A stretch of 64,000 nt of DNA from Notospermus geniculatus. Lineage: Eukaryota > Nemertea > Pilidiophora > Heteronemertea > Lineidae. Made by a program: the position numbers and the translations under genes. Under the pieces are notes generated by a model. The model was not told where the DNA came from. It ran no database searches and was given only the letters and a program-made list of their open reading frames with translations. This document shows positions 23,906 to 34,699 of this stretch, piece by piece. How positions within the stretch are numbered: position 1 is the first letter of the stretch; each line of letters begins with the position of its first letter. Location of the stretch: the NCBI GenBank assembly GCA_002633025.1, contig NMRB01000582.1, forward strand, positions 114,230-178,229, read 5' to 3'.

Positions 23906-24261
23906 ATCAGAAACAGAGATTCAAAATTATATTGATAGCGCAAGTCTCTGTGGTAATTGTTATATACTTGCCAAAATAAGAAAAAAAACAGTTAAAAAGC
24001 AACAAAGGTTGCACACCATTGATGTCCCATTGATTTGTAAATGGCGATGGATCATCTTCTGTTGATGACTAAAATTTCGAGCATCTTGAACTTAAAGGAA
24101 CAAAGGTTAAGAATCAGGAGGAAGATGAAGGACTTCATTACTGTCCTCTTCAGGGATCAAATAAATCACTTCTCTCATTAGTCAAGGAGGTTTGATGAAT
24201 GTTGTTAAGAAGACGGTGCCTCGTCGGCCGACAGATTCCCTGATTCGGGTTTCAGGAATGG

Positions 24262-24850
24262 TCTAGTCAAATTAGTCAACACAAGGACCAATCAGGGGCA
24301 TTGTATTTAAGGTTCACACAGTGAACTCAGTAACAGGTTTTTCGATTGGTTCTGATACTGTAGCATAGGTGATATTTGGAAGGTAGTGGCTTCTCCCATT
24401 ATTTACAGCCCTGATAGCTGAGTGGTTATCACGTCCGCTCACCAAGTGGCAGGTCCCGGGTTCGAATCCCGGGTAAGGAATTTCATTCCCGGTTCTTCAC
24501 GTCCGTCGCATGGGACAGTAAGCCATGGTGCCTTGTACCTTGTTTCTTTGCAAGGGCAAGTAAAAGACTCCATCCAAGTGAGGAACATGAGTAGCTTGAG
24601 ATGGCCTCTTCCATACTTACCAGGGCCAATATGGCTTCAGCCCTGATGGAGGAAAAAAATCAAATACAAATACAAATTTGTCAAGGATGCTTGATAAACA
24701 TAGCTAACCAGACGGCATCCCTTGGCAACGGATTTCCTCATGCTGGCTTTGGGATGACCAAATCAAATTCGACAACACAAGACCAATCAGGGCAACTGTA
24801 TTTAGGTTTCAGACAGTGAAACTCACTCAAACAAGTTTTCTGATTGGTTG
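24262..24850. repeat. Direct repeat pair flanking a SINE
   Basis: Blocks at 24262-24352 and 24756-24850 share ACACAAGACCAATCAGGGCA, GTATTTAGGTTCACACAGTG and TTTCTGATTGGTT, in the same orientation, with the SINE at 24408-24677 between them. Confidence 0.65.
24408..24677 (+). mobile_element. SINE with tRNA-Val-like head, copy 1 (near full length)
   Basis: The head GCCCTGATAGCTGAGTGGTT then ATCACGTCCGC resembles tRNA-Val (AGTGGTTATCACGTTCGC); its B-box GGTTCGAATCC is perfect. The body holds CATGGGACAGTAAGCCATGG and CCATCCAAGTGAGGAACATG, and the 3' tail is CAAATACAAATACAAAT. The pol III head plus tail and many copies identify a SINE rather than a tRNA gene. Confidence 0.85.
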
Positions 24851-25877
24851 TGCCATTTACCATTGGGTACTTTGATGATATTCTGGACGGTTGGGAGAAG
24901 GTTAGTTGGAAGCAGAGGTTTGCACAAGATTAGTTCTTTTCACATGCAGAGTGCATTCTTTTCTCAATTCCCTGCAATCAAATTGTGATGATGGAACACT
25001 GTCCAGAGGTAGCAGAATTGAATTCAGCTGCTGGGACTGGGTCATGATCCATCTTCAATTTTGGTTTTAAAATGCCATTCCTAGTTTCTTCCCTTCCGTG
25101 GATAATGCCACCCGACGCAAGAGTGCAGGCCAAAATTTGGTTACCAGAAGTTACCATGCCTGAGTACTAACAGTCCTCTCTTGCGATTACGAACCCTTCA
25201 GGGTCCAAAGGTTAAGTTCATACTAACATACATGTCATGTAATTTTGGGAGCCAGGCATTGGGTTCATAATATCCGGGAGTTCATAAAATTAAGGTTCGT
25301 AAGAGCAAGGGTGCACTGAACTTCTTTAACCCAGACTCCCAATAGGCTGCCCGTCAAGTCAGATAGCAACGTAAACAGGTTTTTGCTTTTGCCAACCCCT
25401 AAGTCATGAGAATGATGAATAGACATGACAATGCAATGTGATCGCACGCATCCTCAGTCAAATTCGGTATGCATGACCACCGACTCAATACCCAGCGAAA
25501 TGTCAGGACTGATTTGTCTGTCGAAGTGTTCAACCAGCTCTTGGTCAGTGCCGAGACCTTTGCATGGGGGAGATCAGATGCTGACGTGCTTTGACTTACC
25601 GTTGACACATCGCGTGTCAAAGGTACAATTTCTTGGTTTTGTCTTGGTGCCAAAGTTACAATGTAGCTAATATTTAGGGGGGTGGGCTCCCTGTTTGACA
25701 AGGGAGTTGACACGTTGGTGATGAATTGGGTTTTGTGTTGGAAAATCGGTTTGGCACTTTTGCTGTGTTTCTTGTTTTCCCCTCAACTTGTTTGCGAAGA
25801 TCAAGTGGTCACTAAAGAAGCTGTTCGTTTCATTTTCTGGTGAGTGCATCCCGGAACCTGTAGAGCACTGAACAGAA

Positions 25878-26178
25878 GCACCTTGGACAGGAGTAGGCCC
25901 GAGAGAGAAGCATGCACCTAGGACAGGAATGGGCCCGGTAGATAAGCACCTAGGACAGGAGTGGGCCCAGTAGATAAGCACCTAGGACAGGAGTGGGCCC
26001 AGTAGATAAGCACCTAGGACAGGAGTGGGCCCGGTAGAGAAGCACCTAGGACACGGGTGGGCGTGGGAGAGAAGCATGCACCTAGGACAGGAATGGGCCC
26101 AGTAGAGTAGCACCTAGGACAGGAATGGACCCAGTAGAGTAGCACCTAGGACAGGAATGGACCCAGTAGAGAAGCACC
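25878..26178. repeat. Minisatellite, 32-bp unit
   Basis: Nine to ten copies of a 32-bp unit containing GCACCTAGGACAGGAGTGGG then CCCAGTAGATAA. Two units carry an extra GCAT. Confidence 0.92.
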
Positions 26179-26215
26179 TATGGACTGACGAGCACCTTGC
26201 TCGTCAGTCCATAGC
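26179..26215. repeat. Perfect 17-bp-arm hairpin
   Basis: CTATGGACTGACGAGCA and TGCTCGTCAGTCCATAG pair perfectly around a 3-nt loop, exactly between the 32-bp minisatellite and a SINE fragment. No T-run follows to suggest a terminator, and none is expected here. Confidence 0.85.
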
Positions 26216-26304
26216 ATGGGACAGTAAGTCATGGTGCCTTGTACCTTGTGTCTGCAAGGGCAAGTAAAAGACCCCATCCAAGTGAGGAACACGAGTAGCT
26301 TGAG
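26214..26304 (+). mobile_element. SINE (tRNA-Val-like family) fragment
   Basis: Only the central body is present (CATGGGACAGTAAGTCATGG to GTGAGGAACACGAGTAGCTT). Head and tail are missing, though ACAAATACAAAC at about 26390 may be a remnant of the tail. Confidence 0.75.
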
Positions 26305-26673
26305 TCCACAGTGGATCTGTTAGCAGCCGTACAGGACTTGACCATAGTGATACGGGAACAGACGGAAGCCATTGGAAACGTACAAATACAAACCCAGGAG
26401 TAGCTTGCCATGGCATCCAGAGATCAGGCTTCAATTGCTCTCAGTCTTAGCTGATGAAGGGCTGGTAAATATTAGCAATGGGAGGTCAGCTGGTATATTA
26501 GCGTTGAATGGTTTGCTAATATTAGCAATGAAGGGTTGGCCAATATTTGAGTTCCCTCAGTAATCAAAAATACCAACAGTCACAGCAAACATCCAGGTAG
26601 CTTTGAAACTTCTATCAATGATGGAAAATGTGACCTTGGTCTAGCTTAAGAGCTTTGTATTTCACTCGTACCA

Positions 26674-26891
26674 GGTCCTGAAAGCCAAGTGGTTATCACG
26701 TCCGCTAAACAAGTGTCTGATCTCAGGTTCGAATCCAGCCCAAGCCAACGAGATTAATCATCCCTGGCTCTTCAGTCCGTTGCATGGGACAGTAAGCCAT
26801 GGTGCCTTGTACCTTGTGCCTTTGCAAGGGCAAGTAAAAGACCCCATCCAAGTGAGGAACATGAGTAGCTTGAGATGGTCTCTTCCATACT
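26674..26891 (+). mobile_element. SINE (tRNA-Val-like family), 3'-truncated
   Basis: The head GCCAAGTGGTTATCACGTCC and B-box GGTTCGAATCC are present; the body runs to TTGAGATGGTCTCTTCCATA and the tail is lost. Confidence 0.8.
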
Positions 26892-27039
26892 AATTATTTC
26901 TGTCTGAGAGCAATAATTGACTACTGACAGCAAACTTTCGGCAGAAAACTGTCACGTGGAGCAGCGCCTTTATTCTTGGCCATTTTTAGTTTGGTGTAAC
27001 CTCACTTTACTTCTTCTCGGCCATCCATGATGGGGCCAA

Positions 27040-27116
27040 CCAAAAAGCCTTTCTTGGCCAACCGAAGCCTTTCTTGGCCAACCGAAGCCTTTCTTGGCCA
27101 ACCAAAGCCTTTCTTG
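27040..27116. repeat. Short tandem repeat, ~21-bp unit
   Basis: About four copies of AAGCCTTTCTTGGCCAACC. Confidence 0.85.
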
Positions 27117-27696
27117 GCTGCCCTGTCTATCACATACAAGTGTATCAACGCAAAGTTTTTTGTCCCCCTGTATTAAGAATGCTTTTAGCCGTGCCTGGAT
27201 ATTTACAGGAATAATAGACTCGCTCGTGAGAACTCTCAGGGGAACGAATACTGAAATACTCCATCAGCGTAACAGTGATAGGATTTCATGAAAATTACTT
27301 ACCATTCAATTGATGGTAATTTGTACTTAGCGGGCCGGTGTGACCTTTAGAAATGCGTGGGTGTTGTGTTAGTTCGGGTCGTGCGAAGATGTCAAGAGAG
27401 GTTTGGCATTTTTATATTGGAATGATTCTGCGATTGAGTTATGCTGACGACTGATTTGATGAGGTATTTTCGCCGCGGATTGTTTCTTGCTTTCGGGAGG
27501 ATTCCTTCGGCGAAATGTCAAAGTGAGTCCCTAAGGAGACGTTATTAATAAGGAGAAGTCTGACTGGTTGTTTGAAGTACAATCTTCAAATTGTCCGCCC
27601 CCCAAAAAAATGTGGTAGTAACTCACCTATTATTTATTTAGCAACATCTTTGTGAAATACCCTGTGCCGTGGAGGCCATATTGGATCTCTTTTGTA

Positions 27697-27963
27697 GTTT
27701 GTATTTGTATTAGATGGATTTTTCCATCAGGCTGAAGCCTGCTAAGTATGGAAGAGACCATCTCAAGCTACTCATGTTCCTCACTTGGATGGGGTCTTTT
27801 CTTGCCCTTGCAAAACCACAAGGTACAAGGTATCATGACTTACTGTCCCATGCAACGGATGTGAAGAGTCGGGGATGATTTAGCCATATAGCCCAGGCTG
27901 GATTTGAACCAGGGACCTGCTGCTTGCCAAGCGGACATGATAACCACTGGGCTATCAAGGCTC
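27697..27963 (-). mobile_element. SINE (tRNA-Val-like family), minus strand
   Basis: Starts with the complement of the CAAATACAAAC tail and ends with the head (GATAACCACTGGGCTATCAA read on the plus strand). The B-box is GGTTCAAATCC on the minus strand. Confidence 0.85.
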
Positions 27964-28430
27964 TTCTTTTTGTACGTGATCATACAGTACTGTACATATA
28001 ATTCATACATTGTTGAGTCATGGATGGACTTGGGTTGCCACGTATCACCTCCTTCTTTGCTTTTGGTTGTCACAGATCTTTCTCCTTTGTAACTTGACAA
28101 GCCAGAAAAGCCCTCATTGCTTGTATGAGAGAAGAGAAAAGTGGAAATTCTCGCCCGAGTAAACTGACCCATTGTGTGATATTTGGTCAAAAATTGGGCC
28201 TGTGAACCTAGCAATTATTGCCACAGTGTGGACCTATTCTTTACAGAGCACTCAACAGCGTAGAGCCTGGACACCATCCAAGGGAAAGTTATCCAGATAT
28301 TTCCACTCCTGTGTGCTGTTACCAAGGAGTTACGTGGATACAAAGAGATATGACAACCTTCGCCTGAAGATTTCGACAAACATCGCCGAGATTTCTTCTC
28401 TGACTATTATTGCCAAATGAGTTGGAGCTT

Positions 28431-28689
28431 GTTAGATTTTTCTGTCAGGGCTGAAGCCATAGCATTATTGGCCCTGGTAAGTATGGAAGAGGCCATCCCA
28501 AGCTACTCATGTTCCTCACTTGGATGGGGTGTTTTATACTTGACCTTGTAAAGGCACCACGGCTTACTGTCCCATGCGGCGGATATGAAGAGCCAAGGAT
28601 GGTCAATCCCATATGGCCCGGGCTTGATTCGAACCCGGGACCTGCTGCTCGCTTAGCAGACATGATAACCAATATGCTATCAGGACTTC
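28431..28689 (-). mobile_element. SINE (tRNA-Val-like family), minus strand
   Basis: Same layout as the copy at 27697-27963. The body is shortened around TTTTATACTTGACCTTGTAA and the head ends in GATAACCAATATGCTATCAG. The B-box complement is GGGTTCGAATC. Confidence 0.85.
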
Positions 28690-29433
28690 TCCTCAGTTGG
28701 AGCTATGCTAACTCATTCTTGACACTGAACCAAGATTTATCAAGAAATAGGAAGTAGGCCTACTTTGGGGTTGATGGTACAAAATTGACCCCAGCATCTC
28801 ACCAACAACACATCAATGGAAAAAAGGACGTAAAATTTTACCGAATATCGAATTTCTAATACTGAACTTCCCCATATGACAGTACAATTGACCCCACCTT
28901 CAAACTTCCAACACGTCAATTGAAAATTTTTCATTGTGTGCGATTTACAACTTTCCACACGACTTCCAGCAAGAAACCAAGCAAGAAGTCGATGATATTG
29001 TAACAAATGGTCTCTTAACTCGAAAAATGATGGTTCTGATCGATTTGAAAATCCCCCGTGTGAATTAATTGAATCCTATAACAAAACACCGTACATATTT
29101 CAAACGACTTTTCAATATTGAATAATGACGGTGACGTATCGTCCTATCTCGCTATTTAAACTGGTGAATTTAGGAGGTCATTAATGCTGTTAATGGTGAC
29201 ATAAAGCTTCCGAATGTGCCATTCACGGACAAGCGCGTGATACATCGGGTGGCAGTCACGGCGTGACAGCGCTGCGGTTATTTCGTGTCAACTGGCGATT
29301 ACGGGAAATAAATTTGAGAGTAAAATTTGTTGCAGTGTGTAGTTTTCAGGAACATAAAGAACAGAGTGTTTTAGGTTAGAGTACACCACCATAGACCTTT
29401 GCAACAAAGGTGCTGGCCAACTGGTTCTCCAAG

Positions 29434-29706
29434 GGGAGCCTTATGGCCTAGTGGTCGTCACATCCGCTTAGCAAGCTGCAGGTCCCGGGTTTGAATCCAT
29501 CCTGGGCCATATGAGATTAATCATCCCTGGCTCTTCAGTCCGTCGCATGGGACAGTAAGTCGTGGTGCCTTGTACCTTACCTTTGCAAGGGCAAGTAAAA
29601 GACCCCATCCAAGTGAGGAACATGAGTAGCTTGAGATGGCCTCTTCAGTACTTACCAGGGCCAATAATGTGATGGCTTCGGCCCTGACAGATGATCAAAT
29701 ACAAAC
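29434..29706 (+). mobile_element. SINE (tRNA-Val-like family), near full length
   Basis: Head GGAGCCTTATGGCCTAGTGG then TCGTCACATCCGC, B-box GGTTTGAATCC, full body and tail GATCAAATACAAAC. Confidence 0.85.
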
Positions 29707-29711
29707 TAGTC

Positions 29712-29882
29712 TCCCACATGACGTCATGGCCATTCATTGTCCAAGCATGATATAACTCTACTTTGGAGGAATTATAATTCCTCCAAGACTACCAAACGCA
29801 TCCTCTCAGACAATTATTTTACCTAAACTTTTGTGCCCATGGCCCGCTTGACCAGCTTAGTGTGCCAGCGGCCAGTGAATAG
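29712..29882. mobile_element. Fragment of the TATAGACCTTTCCAACAAAG MITE family
   Basis: Contains TCCCACATGACGTCATGGCC, ATCCTCTCAGACAATTATTT, and TTGACCAGCTTAGTGTGCCA in family order. Both terminal repeats are missing, and a short inverted AGGAATTATAATTCCT lies in the middle. Confidence 0.7.
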
Positions 29883-29921
29883 TATCAGTACAGATCAGTA
29901 CCGTTTGTAACAAGAAAGTGG

Positions 29922-29998
29922 ACCCTGGGTACAATTTCACTTGACGACATCGAACCTGGGTACACTTTATGTGTACCCAGGACGACAATAACCCCTTC
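29922..29998. mobile_element. Half copy of the CTGGGTATA foldback element
   Basis: GACATCGAACCTGGGTACAC and GTACCCAGGACGACAATAAC correspond to the right end of 12850-13248. Confidence 0.6.
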
Positions 29999-31674
29999 AG
30001 CGAGAGCAGTGCAACAGACTATGCCTTCTGTATGAAATCAAACATCAACAGCAGTTCGCACTTGACCTCGCTATCCTCCATCTTGCTCCGAGCGTGTAGT
30101 CACAATTCATTAACCAATCAGAATACTCCTACTATCCTAAGATTTCATCCTCTTGGAACATACATCACCCATCCAAATTTACGCCGCGCAGCCCAAGGCG
30201 CCGCCGAAGAAATTGTTTTGCGTATTGTTTCTTTTATACTGATTAAGCATTAATGAGACAGCGAAACTTGATTTGGTGAGTTAATATGACGGCCGCGATG
30301 CTCTGCCGTCGGTGATACGCTCAACGGGAATCGGCGTACTTACGAGCTGCTAATGATGTGGCCTGTGAGTCGGATAGACACCCTTGACTGCTGAACCGTA
30401 TAGACCAGACTGAAGCATGACTACTGGGTGTCATCTTGTTGTAATATGAATACCAAAATACATTTCGTTAAAAAATGTATCTCGTGTACATTTCCTTACG
30501 AAGTAACTTTTTATTCCAGGGTGTTTGGTATGTATGCCATCCGCCACTTTCTAGCGATCTTATATTTATCAGTTCACACGGGACGGAAATGCCAAGTAGT
30601 CTGAGTCTAGCATCATGATCTCGCCTCCATACCACATCATTTTTGCAGAGGTTTTGGGAGGATGTTAGATGCTTGTGGGTAAAAGAAAGGTTGGCAATAA
30701 TATTGCCCATTTTGAGCCTCATATTGTGCAATAATATTGCGCGTGTATGGCAGCCATTGTTGGAAACAGGCCTTTACAGGTGCATAAAATATTTCAGGGG
30801 CTATGTACAGACTGTAGGTCTATGTAATATACATACAAGTTTTTGGGTTCTTTGCTTTGTGGAAATCATCCAAGGGCATAGAGTTGTGCGTCCTCAATCA
30901 TACCATGCCAGTTGATTTGCTAATTAAATAACCGAGCATGGTCCTATGATTGGATCCTCGAGACCCTAGCCGTAATTTACTCTTGATGACACCATGTTTC
31001 ACTTCTTGCTTCTGATATGAATACATTTTCTGACAAGCTTGATTGGCCTTGCCCACCTAGAACATCGCATCCGTCAGTTACCTCGCGCCCACGCATATTA
31101 CCGATCATCACGTATCTCACACTCGCGAAGCGATGACATTTTCCAACGTCAATAACGTGATTTATTTCCAACGTACCCTGGCGATAACTAATGACGTGCC
31201 TGGAAATAACTTTACTATATTAGCTCCCTCTATGGAGTAGAGGTATGCAAGATTGTGACGCGGCGGGTTCGGTGTGGGCGGCCCACAGCTTGCGGAAATG
31301 TTTAACACTTCAAGATCTAAAGATATGAAAAATTCATAATGGAACATTGGCCATATTATGATTGTAGCAACACCATATTTAGCTGATCACTGACGAAGTG
31401 AGATACGTCTGCTTCTATTTGTTTTTTATTGGTTTGTAAACACTGTTTATTTTTACTCGTGCGTCTGCCTCTAGCAGTAACTTGTGGTGAGATTAATGTT
31501 GTATGATATTTATAGACCGGATATTGCCGTCTTCTAGTGCTGAAAGATCATCGTCAGTGAGTTTTACATTACAGCAGTACCGTGATAGCCACAGACAGTC
31601 GCTGCCGTTAGATGAAGTCTTGACCCATGAATATTTTGGTGTGGATTAACTTGGTTAGATTGAGAGCCTATTTA

Positions 31675-31905
31675 TCGACCTTTCCAACAAAGATGGTGGC
31701 CTACTCCCACCACACGACGTCGTGGCCATTCATTGCCCAAGCATGACACACTACCAAAGGCATCCTCTCAGATAATTATTTTACGTAAACTTTTGTGCCC
31801 ACGGCCCGCTTGACCAGCTTAGCGTGTCAGCGGCCATTGAATGGTATAAAGCTTCTGACGTCGTATGGTGAGAACTGTTAGACCGCCATCTTTCTTGGAA
31901 ACGTC
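31675..31905. mobile_element. MITE of the TATAGACCTTTCCAACAAAG family
   Basis: Left CGACCTTTCCAACAAAGATG, right AGACCGCCATCTTTCTTGGA then AACGTCT, inverted; the core matches 47917-48152 in the same orientation. Confidence 0.85.
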
Positions 31906-32038
31906 TAAGCCTAAGAATCCATTCACCCGACTTTCGAGCGGTGCGATGCCGCATCCTTTGTGACTAACACGGCGGAAACAAACAATGCTTTTGAGCGTTT
32001 GCTGCTTGAAAATCGCGTGAATGGATTCTTAGCCTAAA
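31906..32038. mobile_element. MITE, ~130 bp, TIR TAAGCCTAAGAATCCATTCA
   Basis: Left TAAGCCTAAGAATCCATTCA, right TGAATGGATTCTTAGCCTAA. It abuts the previous MITE with no gap. A single related end (AAGCTAAGAATCCACT) is near 6799. Confidence 0.75.
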
Positions 32039-32214
32039 GATCCCGACCACTTTGTTAGTGCCGCCATCTGTTGTCGACTTCAGGTACCGAGGCTGGGTCT
32101 CCCGATGCCATATTCGAACTAGCGCCCCCTTTAATAACCCACTTCCCTTTCAGTTCAACTATTCTCGATACCCATCTCGTCCTACTCTAATTCCATAACC
32201 TGTTATACCTTTTC

Positions 32215-32219
32215 CTAAC
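32215..32219 (+). promoter_or_regulatory. Candidate branch point for the 18-nt microexon
   Basis: CTAAC matches the animal branch-point consensus; its A lies 27 nt before the AG at 32244-32245, and an almost pure pyrimidine run (CCCTTGTCTATCCTTTTT) sits between them. Confidence 0.5.
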
Positions 32220-32245
32220 GAACCCTTGTCTATCCTTTTTCATAG

Positions 32246-32263
32246 ATGTCGATAGTGGTCCAG
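32246..32263 (+). CDS. Candidate 18-nt microexon of the synaptotagmin gene
   Basis: Upstream: a branch-point-like CTAAC, a strong pyrimidine tract and CATAG. Downstream: a near-ideal donor, CCAG/GTAGGT. The 18 nt enter and leave in the phase set by exon 1 and by the exon at 39097, and add six residues (DVDSGP), acidic and without a stop, to the linker before C2A. Microexons of this size that keep frame are a known feature of neuronal genes. That this one is spliced is inference; the sites are seen directly. Chance pairs of acceptor and donor 18 nt apart do occur in a 37-kb stretch, which limits confidence. Confidence 0.5.
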
Positions 32264-32635
32264 GTAGGTGAAAAATCAAGTCACATCAAATAGCTTCGAC
32301 ACAAAAGCACTTAACATGTCAAAATTGCACTATGCACTGAATGTACCGTACATGTATTTGTGGCAAATGCAAGATTCGTTTTTCGCTTCCACATTTCCGT
32401 AGGCTCTTTGCTTTTTCTAGGAGTGGTTTTAAATTCTTTTACTGGATTGAAAGCCAGATGTTGATCAGTTTCGCAGTAAAAGAAGATTCTCGTCTTCTTC
32501 CTTAGCAACCATTATCTGTTTTTCCTGCCGGCTACCTGTTGTAAAATTGTTGTTACCTGTTCGTTGCCACCTACACCTACACCCACACTTCTCATCATTC
32601 CGAAAAAGAATTATTTTCTGTAACCTAGTGACCAT

Positions 32636-32930
32636 GTTGTCCATCTGCCCGCTGTCTCACAGTGTCTATCACCAACTTACTCACCAACACTTTCACCATT
32701 CTGAGCTGTCTGTCTGTCTCTCTTCACTGACTTACTCACCAACACTTTTCACCATTCCAGTTGTCCGTCTGGCACCAACTGGCTCACAAACACTTTTCAC
32801 CATTCTGTCTGTCTGTCTTTCACTGTCTTTACTCACCAACTGCAGTCTGTCCATCTGTAACTGATTTATTCACCAACACTTCCACCATTTTGATCTGTCT
32901 GTCTGTCACAGTCACGAAAATTTTTCACCA
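32636..32930. repeat. Degenerate minisatellite, ~50-60-bp unit
   Basis: Repeated CTGTCTGTCTGTC, TTACTCACCAACACTTTTCA and CCATTCTG blocks, about five units. Confidence 0.8.
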
Positions 32931-33739
32931 AGACTTATCATATTCATATGTGTTTGCTTAATTTTGTTCGATTGTTGTTATGCTTAACCCTCTTGCTCCT
33001 AAAACCACAAGAACTGTGCCTTTCAGGGGCAAATCCAGGACCCAAGGAGAGACAACTCAGCCCCAATGCTCATTTAGTGAAATTCGTGGTGGATTTCAAC
33101 AAATGGTTTGGGGACAGACCTTATATATTGGTCTGTGACCTCTTAAAGACGATTTTACAGTATATTCACTTCTATCGTCATAGGCGAAATGATGTGCAAT
33201 CAAAAATTATCTTTTTTGGGTGCGATATAACAGGAAAATTTGATGGACTCAATTTTTGCATTGTCTGACAACTTCTCTCTGGAAGGTCACCCTGATGTTA
33301 AGTCCGATCACGAACCCTCCTCCGCCCACCAACATCAAGTATCACTGTGTGATCTTACCTATCGGAAGGAGTTTTTTCTGAGTCGAATGTTTGGCATTTT
33401 GATGACCTTCCACACGTCTCATGAGAATAATGATCGGGTCGGCATTTCCGGGATGGTGTGGTCTCCATTCTTTATGAACAGTATTTTGCGATGGATCAGC
33501 TTTGGCAAAATATCTGAGCCAATGAGCCAGATGTCAACATTTTGATGAGCAAAATCCAGAAATAAACTAAAATCTCTTTAACCTGCAACTTCTAACGTGC
33601 ATTCAATTAACGCAAATTCAGTCGCATCTTAAGATTTGCAAAGCATTGCAACTCATGTAGGCCTACATGTATTTCCATAAACGAGGCAATAGGCCTATAC
33701 CTACCAAAACAAAGCATATGCAGTTCGCAGGGCATATTG

Positions 33740-34040
33740 TGTAAAATAGGCATCAACCATTACATGCCCCCAACTTGCATCATTACCGGTACTAGAAACA
33801 TGATGCAACATGCATCATTTATACCTCTTTAATGCATCATGCATCAAATATGCTCCAAAGTAAAGAAGTTGATTCAGCTGCAATTTTATATCACATGCAC
33901 GTGCACAATCCATGGATCCATCCAATGTATGATTGATGCAACTTGCATCATTTATACCTCTTTAATGCATCAAATATGCTCCAAAGAAGTTGATTCTGGT
34001 TCTTATTTGAAGAACATGCATCAAATATGCTTTGGAAAAT
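33740..34040. repeat. Degenerate repeat rich in ATGCATCA
   Basis: TGCATCATTTATACCTCTTT, AATGCATCAAATATGCTCCA and AAGAAGTTGATTC recur two to four times at irregular spacing. Confidence 0.75.
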
Positions 34041-34699
34041 AGATCAATCTTTTACAAAGTAATTTCTTTGACTTTTTCATTCTGGAAATTGACAGATATA
34101 ATTTTTCATCGTGAGCCATGATTACAAATTCTTATTCCCAGACATCCAGCCGGTTTGGAATAGCAACGCTAGCATCGTCTGCTTTTCTGTCAGAGAGATT
34201 TTCTCGTTGTTGACAATGTCACTGATTCTTAGTAAGGCATGGTCCCAAGTGATACGAGTGTCATGGAGGGGATCTGCATCCTGATCAGGCCGTCTTAATG
34301 GTCATACTGTCCTCGGGGAGGTCAGCTTAGCCGGGGTCGACGAATGAGGTGAATAATGTAGCGACTTTTGCTAAGGAATTGATTGGGATGGTGATGAAGG
34401 CTCGGGTGGGAGGGGAAAAAAGAGGATTTTGAAATTTATCACCTAAATTAGTTTTTCACGAGATGGCTCGTGTTAATATCATGATGTGCGGGTTGAATAA
34501 ATTTGGATGTGAACGGACTACAGTAATTTGAATTGTCGTATTACGGAGTCCTACAGTTCATTCAGAATAAGAAGTCATGCAGATCGGAAGTCATGTTTGT
34601 GAGCCGTGTCACGGACATGAAAGTTGCAGATATAAGGTAGCACACCAATGTTTCAGCTCACAGACGTGACTCAACAATCTAATCTTTGGCAAGCAGAAT

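Larger units (their letters stand above)
10696..32245. other. Synaptotagmin intron, 66-nt exon to 18-nt microexon (~21.5 kb)
   Basis: The largest gene-free stretch. It holds the MITE/foldback elements listed at 10899-11201, 11732-12208, 12850-13248, 15391-15727, 16466-16609, 17770-18210, 18793-19020, 19804-19960, 21615-21867 and 31675-32038; five tRNA-headed SINE copies between 24.4 and 29.7 kb plus one fragment; and minisatellites at 11236-11560, 22775-23090, 23398-23905, 25878-26178 and 27040-27116. In 13249-14319, 16610-17689, 19961-20630 and 30000-31674 nothing specific was recognised. All open frames are short (up to about 125 codons) and show no family motif. Confidence 0.6.

Noticed and set aside
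24408-24475. Genuine tRNA-Val gene
   Set aside because: The A and B boxes are good, but the acceptor stem does not pair and the sequence continues into a repeated body and (CAAATA)n tail, so it is a SINE.
34600-34690. Possible short conserved block shared with 38325-38360 (GGTAGCACACxxAxGTTTCAGCT)
   Set aside because: Only about 35 bp with mismatches; too short to define a separate repeat.
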